From Patescibacteria group bacterium (GTDB lineage Bacteria; Patescibacteriota; Minisyncoccia; Minisyncoccales; JAHCRE01): a stretch of 41,789 bases of DNA. The position numbers were made by a program, and so were the translations under genes. Shown piece after piece: positions 6,685 to 14,977 of this stretch. Location: positions 1 to 41,789 of the forward strand of contig JAHCRF010000005.1 in NCBI GenBank assembly GCA_020148055.1, in the 5' to 3' direction. How positions within the stretch are numbered: position 1 is the stretch's first letter; every line of letters begins with the position of its first letter. The notes under the pieces were generated by a model. It searched no databases and was not told the DNA's origin. It worked only from the letters and a program-made list of their open reading frames with translations.

Positions 6685-7359
6685 TTATTTTTTATTCTTG
6701 CTGGAGCCTTTGGCTCCTCCCCGTAGGGTCCTTTTTGATTTTTGATATTTTATCACCGGCTTAAATGATTTTCGATGAATTTTGCAGGAACCGTATTTTT
6801 TTAACATTTTGAAGTGTAACTTAGTTGGATAGCCTTTGTGTTTATCGAAACCGTATCGGGGGTATTTTCTGTGAAATCTTCTCATTACTCTGTCGCGATA
6901 AACCTTAGCGAGGATAGAGGCGCAGGCGCAAGAAAAAACTTTTTCATCGGCTTTTTTAATTGATTTTTGAGGAATTTCAAGATCGATTTCCAAATTCCCA
7001 TCTAAAATTAAAAAAACAGGTTTCCTTTTTAATCTTCTAACCGCCTTTTTCATTGCCAATTCCGTCGCCTCTAAAATATTAATCTTATCAATTACTTTTT
7101 CTGAAACCTTACCTATTCCCCAGTCTATTTGAGGATGATTTGTTAAAATTTTATAAAGCTCTTCTCGTTTCTTTGGTGTCAACTTTTTAGAATCCTTAAT
7201 TTCTCGAATTTTCACGAATTTACCCCGAATCGGTTTTATTATCACAGCGGCAGCGGTGACCGGGCCAGAGAGTGGACCTCGGCCTGCTTCATCTAAACCA
7301 GCGATTTTTTTGTGTCCCTTTCTCCATAATCTTTTCTCGTTTCTTAAATTAGGAAACAT
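6685..7359 (-). CDS. rnhB: ribonuclease HII
   Basis: Removes RNA from RNA:DNA hybrids and misincorporated ribonucleotides. Motifs: IAGLDEAGRGPLSGPVTAAA (about residues 19-38, the first D/E catalytic pair), DSKKLTPKKREELY, FLILDGN with its catalytic Asp, and ASILAKVYRDRVM with the late Asp, then YGFDKHKGYPTKLH. Length 224 is normal, but the last dozen residues (LRGGAKGSSKNKK) come from a GC-rich repeat at 6703-6727 and are not part of the family. It is first in the minus-strand run, so a promoter is expected in 7360-7430. Confidence 0.95.
   Translation of the reverse strand: MFPNLRNEKRLWRKGHKKIAGLDEAGRGPLSGPVTAAAVIIKPIRGKFVKIREIKDSKKLTPKKREELYKILTNHPQIDWGIGKVSEKVIDKINILEATELAMKKAVRRLKRKPVFLILDGNLEIDLEIPQKSIKKADEKVFSCACASILAKVYRDRVMRRFHRKYPRYGFDKHKGYPTKLHFKMLKKYGSCKIHRKSFKPVIKYQKSKRTLRGGAKGSSKNKK
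6703..6727. repeat. GC-rich palindromic repeat at the 3' end of rnhB
   Basis: Hairpin GGAGCC-TTT-GGCTCC (6703-6717) followed by CCCCGTAGGG. The CCCCGTAGG piece recurs inside pheT (31031) and CCCCGTAG upstream of speD (38302), linking these copies as one family. It supplies the C-terminal tail of RNase HII. Confidence 0.7.
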
Positions 7360-7431
7360 ATTTTTACATTCTATAACAAAACAGAATGTTTTGATATATC
7401 AAACTAGAGTTTGCTATAATAAAAAATATTC

Positions 7432-7460
7432 CTTGACAAAGGAAATTATATTTAGGATAA
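7432..7460 (+). promoter_or_regulatory. promoter of the unknown helical-repeat gene
   Basis: TTGACA (7432-7437), a 17-base spacer, then GATAAT (7455-7460); TAATAT two bases later is an alternative. The gene starts at 7490 after an AAGGTG ribosome-binding site. Confidence 0.75.
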
Positions 7461-7489
7461 TATAACAGTACATAAAAAGGTGAAAAAAA

Positions 7490-8536
7490 ATGGAAAGGAG
7501 GTGGATAGAAAGAATAAGAAAAATGGGTAATGAAGAACTACTGAAAACTACAAGGAGAGGGGGACTTCTTAGCCTAAAAATTGCAGAAGAAATATTTTCA
7601 AGGATATTAGAAGGAGGAATCACTGATGAAGATAAATATCTCCGAGCTATACTCGAGAGTATCAAAGTAGGAGGAGGGCCAAAAACTCAGAGAAAGGCAA
7701 AAGAAATGAAAGAGAAAGCTTCTAAAACAATGATTGAAAAGGGATACTTAGATGAACGTAATTTATCGACTATCCTCAGGGAGATAAACTCTCAGAAAAT
7801 ATTAGAAAGAGCAGTAAGAAAATGCCTTGCAAAAGATGGAAATATTCCAAATTATCTCTTAAGAGAGATGATTCGGCGGATTAAATCATTATCATTAAAA
7901 GAAACATTGGCAAAGAGGATTTTGAACCAAAATCCAAATACTGATGATCTCCTCGTTATCGTGGAAGAACTCGAAGGATCTCCATTACAAATCGAGGCCG
8001 AGGAAAAACTTTGGAAAAGAGAAATGGAACCAGAAAATTTCACATGGCTTACAGGATTTGGGTCACCCTCACAGGCTGAGAGAAACTGGGAAAGAGGTAA
8101 AAGAGAAGGTATGATTGAAAAATTATCTGAAGATGACCTTTCTGAAATTCTTCGCTACACTGATTCTCAGGAAATAAAAGAAGAAATGATGGAGATTTTG
8201 CTAAACTTGGAAGATTTAACTATTGACCATCTAAGACCTGTTGTTGAGGCTTTGGAATCAATCAAAGTAGATGAAGAAACTCTTAAAAAGATAATGGACA
8301 GATTAGAATCTTTAAGATCGGTAACAGAAAAAAAAATATCTGAAAAAGGCAAAAATAAATGGGAACAATCTGAGACTCTTGATTCAATAGGAAAGTTGAA
8401 GCAAAAAGTCAAAGAGGTCTTTAAAAATCTTAAGGAGGGAAATGAACTTGCGAAAGCTAGTTTTCTAGCAGAAGCTGGGAATGAAATTCTCAGCTCTTTT
8501 TATTTTCTCATTGACTTATCTTTTTTAAAAAACTAA
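7490..8536 (+). CDS. unknown protein, predicted all-helical repeat (HEAT-like)
   Basis: 348 residues, no signal peptide and no membrane segment. The sequence is a succession of amphipathic helices of about 12-18 residues separated by short D/N/G turns. Examples are ISEED-like turns such as LSEDDLSEILRYTDSQEIKE and LTIDHLRPVVEALESIKVDE, where the pattern helix-(S/T)xEEIKxE recurs every 35-40 residues. That is the look of a HEAT/armadillo-type solenoid, a protein-binding scaffold. No catalytic motif is visible and I do not recognise the family. It has its own promoter and lies divergent from rnhB, 22 bp before dnaE. Readthrough into dnaE is possible, but any link to replication is speculation. 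Confidence 0.75.
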   Translation: MERRWIERIRKMGNEELLKTTRRGGLLSLKIAEEIFSRILEGGITDEDKYLRAILESIKVGGGPKTQRKAKEMKEKASKTMIEKGYLDERNLSTILREINSQKILERAVRKCLAKDGNIPNYLLREMIRRIKSLSLKETLAKRILNQNPNTDDLLVIVEELEGSPLQIEAEEKLWKREMEPENFTWLTGFGSPSQAERNWERGKREGMIEKLSEDDLSEILRYTDSQEIKEEMMEILLNLEDLTIDHLRPVVEALESIKVDEETLKKIMDRLESLRSVTEKKISEKGKNKWEQSETLDSIGKLKQKVKEVFKNLKEGNELAKASFLAEAGNEILSSFYFLIDLSFLKN

Positions 8537-8557
8537 AATTAGATAATAGATTTTCTT

Positions 8558-11500
8558 ATGCCAAAGTTTACTCACCTTCATGTCCATTCGCATTATAGTT
8601 TGCTTGATGGTTTGCCGAAAATCAACGAGCTTTTAGATTATGCGAAGGAGCTGGGAATGGAGTCCTTAGCCCTAACTGACCATGGAGTACTTTACGGAGC
8701 AGTTGAATTTTATAAAAAAGCAATGGAGCGCAAAATTAAACCAATCATTGGGTCAGAAATATATATGGCTCATGAGAAGATGAGTCAAAAGAGACCGAAT
8801 ATCGATGATAAAAGATATCATTTGGTCCTCTTAGTAAAAAATGAACAAGGTTACAGGAATTTGGTCAAATTAATAACTAAAGCTCACTTGGAGGGATTCT
8901 ATTATAAACCGAGAATTGATGAGGAATTACTGGCGGAGCACAGTTCAGGTTTAATTTGCCTTTCGGGATGTCTGCAGGGGAAAATTCCGAAATTAATTTT
9001 GGCTAAAAAAAATGAAGAGGCTGAAAAATTGGTTTTAAAATATCAAGAAATCTTTGGAAAAGATAATTTTTATTTGGAAGCTCAACATCATCCCAATATC
9101 AAAGAGCAAAAAATTGTTAATCAGGCTTTAATTTCAATTTCAAAAAAAATAGGTATACCTCTAGTTGCTACCAATGATATCCATTATCTAAGACCAGAGG
9201 ATGCTAAAGCTCAGGATATTTTAATGTTAATTAATACTGGGGCTGATCCAAACGATCCCGAAAGACTCACTTTAAAGTCTGATGATTTTTCGATGAGAAG
9301 TCCTCAGCAAATGGAAAGAGATTTCAGAGATTTGCCCGAAGTTATTGAAAATACCCAAAAAATTGCCAATCTCTGTGATTTTCAATTCAAATTAGGAGAA
9401 ATTAAGCTTCCAGACTTTCCTATTCCCTCTCAAAAGAATCCAGATGAATTTTTAGAGGAACTCTGTTTACAAGGATTGAAAGAAAGATATGGTTCATCCC
9501 CGAAAAAGGAGGCTCTGGAGAGACTAAAATACGAACTCTCAGTTATTAAAGAAACTGGTTTTTCCTCCTATTTTTTGATTGTCCAGGATTTTGTTAATTG
9601 GGCAAAGGAAAATAGGATTGTGGTTGGGCCAGGTCGAGGGAGTGTCGGTGGCTCTCTTGTAGCTTTCGCATTAGGAATTACCAACGTTGATCCTTTAAAA
9701 TATAACCTCTTGTTTGAGAGATTTTTAAATCCCTCTCGCATCTCAATGCCCGATATCGACCTCGACTTTACAGATAGAAGAAGAGATGAAGTAATAAATT
9801 ATATCACTCAAAAATATGGTCAAGATAAAGTAGCTCAGATTATCACTTTCGGAACAATGGCCGCTCGGGCAGTAATAAGAGATGTAGGAAGGGCTCTTGA
9901 ATATTCTTACAGTTACTGTGACCGGATAGCAAAGATGATTCCTTTTGGTTTCACTTTAGATAAAACCTTAGAAAAAATTAGTGATTTTCACCAAACTTAC
10001 GAAACTGACGAGAAAGCGAGAAAACTGATTGATTTTGCTAAGAAATTGGAGGGGGTAGTACGTCATGCCTCAACCCATGCTTGTGGAGTAGTAATCTCAA
10101 CCACACCTCTTGATAATATTGTACCCCTACAACATCCCACTCAGAACGATGAAGCTATTGTCACCCAATATGAAATGTATTCTATCGAAGATCTGGGACT
10201 TTTAAAAATGGATCTTTTGGGATTAAAAAATTTAACCATTATCGAAGATACTTTGGCTCGAATTTACGTAGTTCAAAATAAAAACGTTAATATTGAAAAC
10301 ATCCCTTTAGACGATGGAAAGATTTTCAAGCTCTTCCAAAAAGGAGAAACAATCGGAGTATTTCAGCTAGAATCGGAAGGAATGCGAAGATATTTAAAAC
10401 AATTGAGTCCAACTAAATTTGAAGATATTGTCGCCATGATTGCTCTTTATCGACCGGGACCAATATCTCTTATTCCAGAATATATTCAAAGAAAACAAGA
10501 GAAAAAAAAGATTGAATATTTGCATCCGAAATTAAAATCAATTTTAAAAAACACTTATGGCGTAATGGTTTTTCAGGAACAGTTAATGCAGATTGCCCAA
10601 AAATTAGCAGGTTTCTCTTTATCCGAAGCCGATATTTTAAGAAAAGCTATTGGAAAGAAAATTAGATCATTGCTCATCTCCCAAAAAGAAAAGATGATAG
10701 ATGGAATGATAAAAAATGGAATAAAAAGAGAGGTAGCTTTAAAAATCTGGGAATGGATTTTGCCATTTGCCAGATACGGATTTAATCGCGCCCATTCAAC
10801 AGCTTATGCCACTATTGCCTATCAAACAGCCTACTTGAAAGTTCATTTCCCAATAGAATTTATGGCAGCTCTTTTAACTTCTGAAAAAGCAGATACCGAA
10901 AGAATTGGCTTTTTAATTACTGAGGCTAAAAAAATGGGAATTGAAGTTTTGGCTCCAGATATAAATGAGAGTTTCAGGAACTTTTCGGTAATACCAAAAG
11001 AAAAAAAGATCCGTTTTGGATTATTAGCAATTAAAAATGTAGGAGAAAATATTGTTGAATCAATTATTTCAGAGAGAAAGGCAAGAGGTCCTTATCAATC
11101 AATCGATGATCTCATCTCCAGAATAAGTTCAAAAGATTTAAATAAAAAATCTTTGGAGAGTTTAATTAAAGCTGGGGTTTTTGATAAATTCACTGAAAGA
11201 AATCAGCTTTTATTCAACTTGGAAAGACTTTTAGAATTGAATCGAGAAAATCATAGAACAAGGATAACAGGTCAAAAAGGGCTTTTTGATGCCTTGCCTA
11301 CCGGCAGGCAGGGAATGAAATTTACCCTTTCACCCACTTCTCCAGCCACCAAATCGGAAAAATTAGCTTGGGAAAAAGAACTCCTTGGTCTTTTTGTTAG
11401 TTCCCATCCTTTGGAAGATTTTAGAAAAATTTTAGAAAAAAAGACAATGAAAATCTCTGATTTGGGTCCTACTTTAATTAATCGACAAATCAAAGTCGGA

Positions 11501-11734
11501 GGAATTATTTCAAAAATTAAAAAAATTATCACCAGAAACGGAAAACCTATGCTTTTTATGAAATTAGAAGATTTAACTGACAAAATAGAAATTGTTGTTT
11601 TTCCGGGAGTGATTGAGAAAAATCCCTCGGCCTTTCAAGAAAATAAAATTGTTTTTGTCTCGGGGAGAATTAATAATCGAGACGGAGTGCCCAAAATAAT
11701 TGCCGATGATATCGAAGAAATTGTAGAAACATGA
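8558..11734 (+). CDS. dnaE: DNA polymerase III alpha subunit
   Basis: The replicative polymerase. An N-terminal PHP domain opens FTHLHVHSHYSLLDGLPK (residues 4-21) with TDHGVLYGAVEFY. The polymerase core has GPGRGSVGGSLVAFALGI (about 353-370) and the catalytic aspartates in MPDIDLDFTDRRRDEV (about 397-412). HASTHACGVVIS is next, followed by FQLESEGMRRYLKQL and the helical fingers. A tandem helix-hairpin-helix region follows, then an OB-fold (IKVGGIISKIKK onwards, about 982-1040). Length 1058 is short for DnaE (about 1160), because the C-terminal tau-binding region is trimmed. Residues LPTGRQG near 914 come from an inserted palindromic repeat. It overlaps thrS by 4 bp (ATGA). Confidence 0.97.
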   Translation: MPKFTHLHVHSHYSLLDGLPKINELLDYAKELGMESLALTDHGVLYGAVEFYKKAMERKIKPIIGSEIYMAHEKMSQKRPNIDDKRYHLVLLVKNEQGYRNLVKLITKAHLEGFYYKPRIDEELLAEHSSGLICLSGCLQGKIPKLILAKKNEEAEKLVLKYQEIFGKDNFYLEAQHHPNIKEQKIVNQALISISKKIGIPLVATNDIHYLRPEDAKAQDILMLINTGADPNDPERLTLKSDDFSMRSPQQMERDFRDLPEVIENTQKIANLCDFQFKLGEIKLPDFPIPSQKNPDEFLEELCLQGLKERYGSSPKKEALERLKYELSVIKETGFSSYFLIVQDFVNWAKENRIVVGPGRGSVGGSLVAFALGITNVDPLKYNLLFERFLNPSRISMPDIDLDFTDRRRDEVINYITQKYGQDKVAQIITFGTMAARAVIRDVGRALEYSYSYCDRIAKMIPFGFTLDKTLEKISDFHQTYETDEKARKLIDFAKKLEGVVRHASTHACGVVISTTPLDNIVPLQHPTQNDEAIVTQYEMYSIEDLGLLKMDLLGLKNLTIIEDTLARIYVVQNKNVNIENIPLDDGKIFKLFQKGETIGVFQLESEGMRRYLKQLSPTKFEDIVAMIALYRPGPISLIPEYIQRKQEKKKIEYLHPKLKSILKNTYGVMVFQEQLMQIAQKLAGFSLSEADILRKAIGKKIRSLLISQKEKMIDGMIKNGIKREVALKIWEWILPFARYGFNRAHSTAYATIAYQTAYLKVHFPIEFMAALLTSEKADTERIGFLITEAKKMGIEVLAPDINESFRNFSVIPKEKKIRFGLLAIKNVGENIVESIISERKARGPYQSIDDLISRISSKDLNKKSLESLIKAGVFDKFTERNQLLFNLERLLELNRENHRTRITGQKGLFDALPTGRQGMKFTLSPTSPATKSEKLAWEKELLGLFVSSHPLEDFRKILEKKTMKISDLGPTLINRQIKVGGIISKIKKIITRNGKPMLFMKLEDLTDKIEIVVFPGVIEKNPSAFQENKIVFVSGRINNRDGVPKIIADDIEEIVET
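11292..11313. repeat. palindromic repeat inside dnaE
   Basis: TTGCCTACCGGCAGGCAGGG forms an imperfect hairpin (TGCCT/AGGCA) and encodes LPTGRQG in frame. It falls in the variable linker between the helix-hairpin-helix part and the OB-fold of DnaE, where an insertion would be tolerated. Confidence 0.7.
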
Positions 11735-13467
11735 AAATTGAAACAACTCGTCATTCTTTAGCTCATATTATGGCTTATGCTGTCCAGGAACTTTTCCCTA
11801 GAACTAAATTTGGTATTGGGCCGGCAATTGAAAATGGATTCTACTACGATTTTGACTTACCTCGATCTTTAACTCCTGAAGATTTACCTAAAATTGAAGA
11901 AAAAATGAAAAAGCTAATTAAAGAGAATTTAACTTTTAGAAAGAGACTTTTGAGCATTAAAAAAGCTAAAGAAATTTTTAAAAATCAGTCCTACAAATTA
12001 GAACTTATAAAAGAACTTGCCGAGAACGGTTCCCGAGAAGTTTCAATTTATCAAGTAGGTAATTTTATTGACTTATGTAAAGGACCTCACGTCCGCTCAA
12101 CAAAAGAAATTCCAATAAACGCTTTTAAATTGACAAAAATTGCCGGCGCCTACTGGCGTGGCAATGAGAAAAATCCAATGTTGCAACGAATTTACGGAGT
12201 GGCTTTTAAAACTAAGAAAGAATTAGCAGATTTCCTAAAAATTCAAGAAAAAGCCGAAAAAAGAGACCACCGGAAAATCGGAAAAGAGTTAGATCTTTTC
12301 AGTATCAAAGAAGAGGTGGGGGCTGGATTGGTCCTCTGGCATCCAAAAGGAGCGATAATTAGAAATATTATTGAGGGTTTCTGGAGAAAGGAACATCGTA
12401 AGCGAGGATACTGGTATGTTTATACCCCCCACATCGCTAACATCAAGCTCTGGGAGAAATCTGGACATACCAAGTTTTACAAGGAGAATATGTATCCCCC
12501 GATGAGAATTGAGGAAACAGATTATCAGCTTAAACCAATGAACTGCCTTGCCCATGTCCAGATTTATAAAAATAAAATACGATCTTATCGTGACTTACCT
12601 ATTCGTTACTGTGAATTAGGAACAGTTTATCGTTATGAGAAAAGTGGAGTGCTTCACGGTATTTTACGACCTCGAGGTTTCACCCAAGACGATTCTCATA
12701 TTTTCTGCCAACCAAATCAAATAACAGAAGAGGTCAGTGGGGTCCTGGATCTAACTACCTTTTTGTTATCTAGTTTTGGTTTCAAAAAATATGAAATTGA
12801 TCTTTCAGTGCGCGATCCAAAGAATAAATCTAAATACCTTGGCGATGATAAAATATGGAAAAAAGCAGAAAAAGCCCTTGAATATGTGCTCAAAAAAAAG
12901 AAACTGAAATACATAAAAGTCGAGGGAGAAGCTGTGTTTTATGGTCCAAAAATTGATATTAAACTAGTTGATGCCATAGGCCGGCCTTGGCAGGGGCCAA
13001 CTATCCAGGTAGATTTTAACTTTCCAGAAAAATTTGATTTGAATTTTATTAATCAAAAAGGTAAAAAACAACGAGTAGTAATGATCCACCGAACAGTTTT
13101 AGGTTCAATGGAAAGATTTTTGGGGTGTCTTTTAGAAAATTATGGCGGAGCTTTACCTCTTTGGTTATCACCAGAACAGATCTGGGTAATTCCGGTAGGT
13201 GCTCGCCATAAAAAATATGCCCAAACTGTCCGAGAACAGTTCTCGGACAAGGGATTCCGAGTTGAATTAAAAGATACAGCGGAAACTGTCTCTAAAAAAA
13301 TTAGAGAAGGTGAAATTCAAAAAATCCCCTATCTTTTAGTTGTTGGCGACAAGGAAGTAAAAACAAAGTCGGTTAGAGTCAGAAAAAGGAAAAAAGGAGA
13401 TATAGGGGAAATGAAAGTTGAAAAATTTTTGAAAAAAATTAAAATAGAAATTGAGAAAAAGAAATAA
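11731..13467 (+). CDS. thrS: threonyl-tRNA synthetase lacking the N-terminal TGS domain
   Basis: Charges tRNA-Thr. It begins directly with the editing/SAD domain: TTRHSLAHIMAYAVQELFP carries the HxxxH zinc/editing motif (residues 8 and 12) and DLCKGPHV the matching Cys and His. Class II motifs: PMNCLAHVQIYK, motif 2 in YRYEKSGVLHGILRPRGFTQ, and motif 3 in MIHRTVLGSMERFLGCLLE. The anticodon-binding domain follows (QIWVIPVGARHKKYAQ). Length 578 compares with about 640 when TGS is present. There is no room for TGS upstream, because the start overlaps dnaE by 4 bp. Part of the anticodon domain (VREQFSDKG) is encoded by a 23-bp perfect palindrome. Confidence 0.96.
   Translation: MKIETTRHSLAHIMAYAVQELFPRTKFGIGPAIENGFYYDFDLPRSLTPEDLPKIEEKMKKLIKENLTFRKRLLSIKKAKEIFKNQSYKLELIKELAENGSREVSIYQVGNFIDLCKGPHVRSTKEIPINAFKLTKIAGAYWRGNEKNPMLQRIYGVAFKTKKELADFLKIQEKAEKRDHRKIGKELDLFSIKEEVGAGLVLWHPKGAIIRNIIEGFWRKEHRKRGYWYVYTPHIANIKLWEKSGHTKFYKENMYPPMRIEETDYQLKPMNCLAHVQIYKNKIRSYRDLPIRYCELGTVYRYEKSGVLHGILRPRGFTQDDSHIFCQPNQITEEVSGVLDLTTFLLSSFGFKKYEIDLSVRDPKNKSKYLGDDKIWKKAEKALEYVLKKKKLKYIKVEGEAVFYGPKIDIKLVDAIGRPWQGPTIQVDFNFPEKFDLNFINQKGKKQRVVMIHRTVLGSMERFLGCLLENYGGALPLWLSPEQIWVIPVGARHKKYAQTVREQFSDKGFRVELKDTAETVSKKIREGEIQKIPYLLVVGDKEVKTKSVRVRKRKKGDIGEMKVEKFLKKIKIEIEKKK
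13227..13249. repeat. CGAGAAC-W-GTTCTCG palindrome, copy 1 (inside thrS)
   Basis: A perfect 23-bp palindrome: arms TGTCCGAGAAC and GTTCTCGGACA around a central A at 13238. It is read in frame as part of the anticodon-binding domain. Three further copies share the 15-base core. Confidence 0.85.
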
Positions 13468-13539
13468 ACCCAATGGGGAGATTTGTATCTACTACTGGGT
13501 AAAGGTCGAAATAAAGCATAAAACCCAAATTAAAAAATA

Positions 13540-14883
13540 ATGACTAAAAAAACTTTATTCTTCTTGGTAGTCTTGGTGATTTTCTCTTTAGGTTTTGGTT
13601 TTTCTGCTATCTCCCAAGAAGAAGTATCGCCTGAAATAACTGAAGCTGTTAATCTTGATGAAGATATCCAGCCTGAAGATCTTGAAGTAGGTGAACCGAG
13701 AATCTTACCAGGTCATCCTTTATATTTCCTGAAAAACTGGGCAAGATCAATTAGATTATTTTTTGCCTTCCGTCCGGTTACTAAAGCTGAACTCAGATTA
13801 AAATTTGCCAATGAAAGATTGATAGAGGTAAAAAAAATAATTGAAGTAAAGAGAGATCCAAACAATATCAAAAAAGGAATAGAAAATTATCAGCAAGAAA
13901 TAGAAAAAATTAAAGCTCAAACAGAGAGAATTAGAGAAAGGGCAAGAGAAAATCAAAGAGTAGAAGGCTTCTTAGATAAATTTTTGCATCAGGAGATTTT
14001 ACACCAAAAACTCCTTTCAAAATTAGAAGATCAGGTTCCATCTGAAGCATTCGAAAAAATAAAAGAAGCCAGAGAAAGGCATTTGGAAAGCTTTCAAGAG
14101 GTAATGCTAAAATTAGAAGACAGGAAAGAAATAATTGCTGAAAAATTAGATGAAACTCTGGAAAAACAAAAGGGTTCAAAATACAAAAATTTCAAGAATT
14201 TAGAAATCTTGTTGCAATTAGAAGAAAAAGTTCCAGAAGAAGCTAAAGAAGCAATAAGAAAAGCCCAGGAAAATTCCTTAAAAAGACTAAAAGGAGATTT
14301 GGAAAAGATGAGTCCTGAAGACCAAGAAAGATTCGAGAGATACCTTGAGGGAATTTCCGGAGAAGAAGAAAAACAGCTCGAAATAATGGAAAATCTTAGA
14401 TTGGAGTTGAGAGAAAGAACGGAAATTGGGGAAAGAATAATAAGAGTTAGAGAAAGAATTATGGAGAGAGTAAGAGAGAGAGTTGAAGAGCTAAAATGTC
14501 CGGAAATAGAAAAACCGGCTCCCGATTTCTGTAGAGAAGGAAGAATTATAATAAAAAGAGATGAAGAAGGTTGTATAATTTCTTTCGACTGCCTAATCCC
14601 AGCTGACATCGAAATTTCTCCCAAACCAGAAAAACCAGCAGCTTGTATTACTTTGTGGAATCCGGTTTGCAGTAAAGATGGGAAAACCTATTCCAATGCC
14701 TGCTTTGCTAAATTAGCTGGTGCAGAAATTGCTTATAAGGGAAAATGTAAAGAAGTGGAATGTACAACTGATGCCGACTGTCCCCAACCGAGATGTGGTC
14801 CGGCAGGCACTATAAGTGCTAGATGTATCAACGTGGAAGCTAAGTGTATAGGGGGAAAGTGTCAAATTCAAGCGACACCTTAA
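13540..14883 (+). CDS. secreted DUF5667-type protein with C-terminal Kazal-like domain
   Basis: 447 residues. A signal peptide is clear at residues 1-25 (TLFFLVVLVIFSLGFGFSAI, then SQEE). GHPLYFLKNWARSIRLFFAF (about 66-85) with the following LRLKFANERLIEVKKI matches DUF5667, a helical extracytoplasmic domain common in CPR. A long charged coiled-coil stretch runs to about 320. The C-terminus is Cys-rich. One four-Cys segment lies around 325-360. A Kazal-like inhibitor module lies at about 368-404 (NPVCSKDGKTYSNACFAKL with flanking Cys). A last segment, CTTDADCPQPRCGPAGT, resembles short toxin/inhibitor-like knots. It probably coats or anchors at the cell surface and may inhibit host or environmental serine proteases. 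Monocistronic, with its own terminator. Confidence 0.8.
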   Translation: MTKKTLFFLVVLVIFSLGFGFSAISQEEVSPEITEAVNLDEDIQPEDLEVGEPRILPGHPLYFLKNWARSIRLFFAFRPVTKAELRLKFANERLIEVKKIIEVKRDPNNIKKGIENYQQEIEKIKAQTERIRERARENQRVEGFLDKFLHQEILHQKLLSKLEDQVPSEAFEKIKEARERHLESFQEVMLKLEDRKEIIAEKLDETLEKQKGSKYKNFKNLEILLQLEEKVPEEAKEAIRKAQENSLKRLKGDLEKMSPEDQERFERYLEGISGEEEKQLEIMENLRLELRERTEIGERIIRVRERIMERVRERVEELKCPEIEKPAPDFCREGRIIIKRDEEGCIISFDCLIPADIEISPKPEKPAACITLWNPVCSKDGKTYSNACFAKLAGAEIAYKGKCKEVECTTDADCPQPRCGPAGTISARCINVEAKCIGGKCQIQATP

Positions 14884-14917
14884 ATTTGATTGATTCCCTG
14901 AAGATTTGACCTGAAAG

Positions 14918-14937
14918 CCCCGCCTCGGTGGGGTTTT
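14918..14937 (+). terminator. rho-independent terminator after the Kazal-domain gene
   Basis: Stem CCCCGC/GTGGGG (one G-T pair) with loop CTCG, followed by TTTT. It lies 35 bases after the stop. Confidence 0.8.
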
Positions 14938-14977
14938 GAATTAAAATAGATTAAAAAAAACTGTTGAAATAAGGGGT

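Noticed and set aside
12028-12046. CGAGAACGGTTCCCGAG in thrS as a fifth copy of the CGAGAAC palindrome
   Set aside because: The right arm does not match (GTTCCCG instead of GTTCTCG), the centre differs and pairing is broken. It might be a decayed copy but cannot be claimed.
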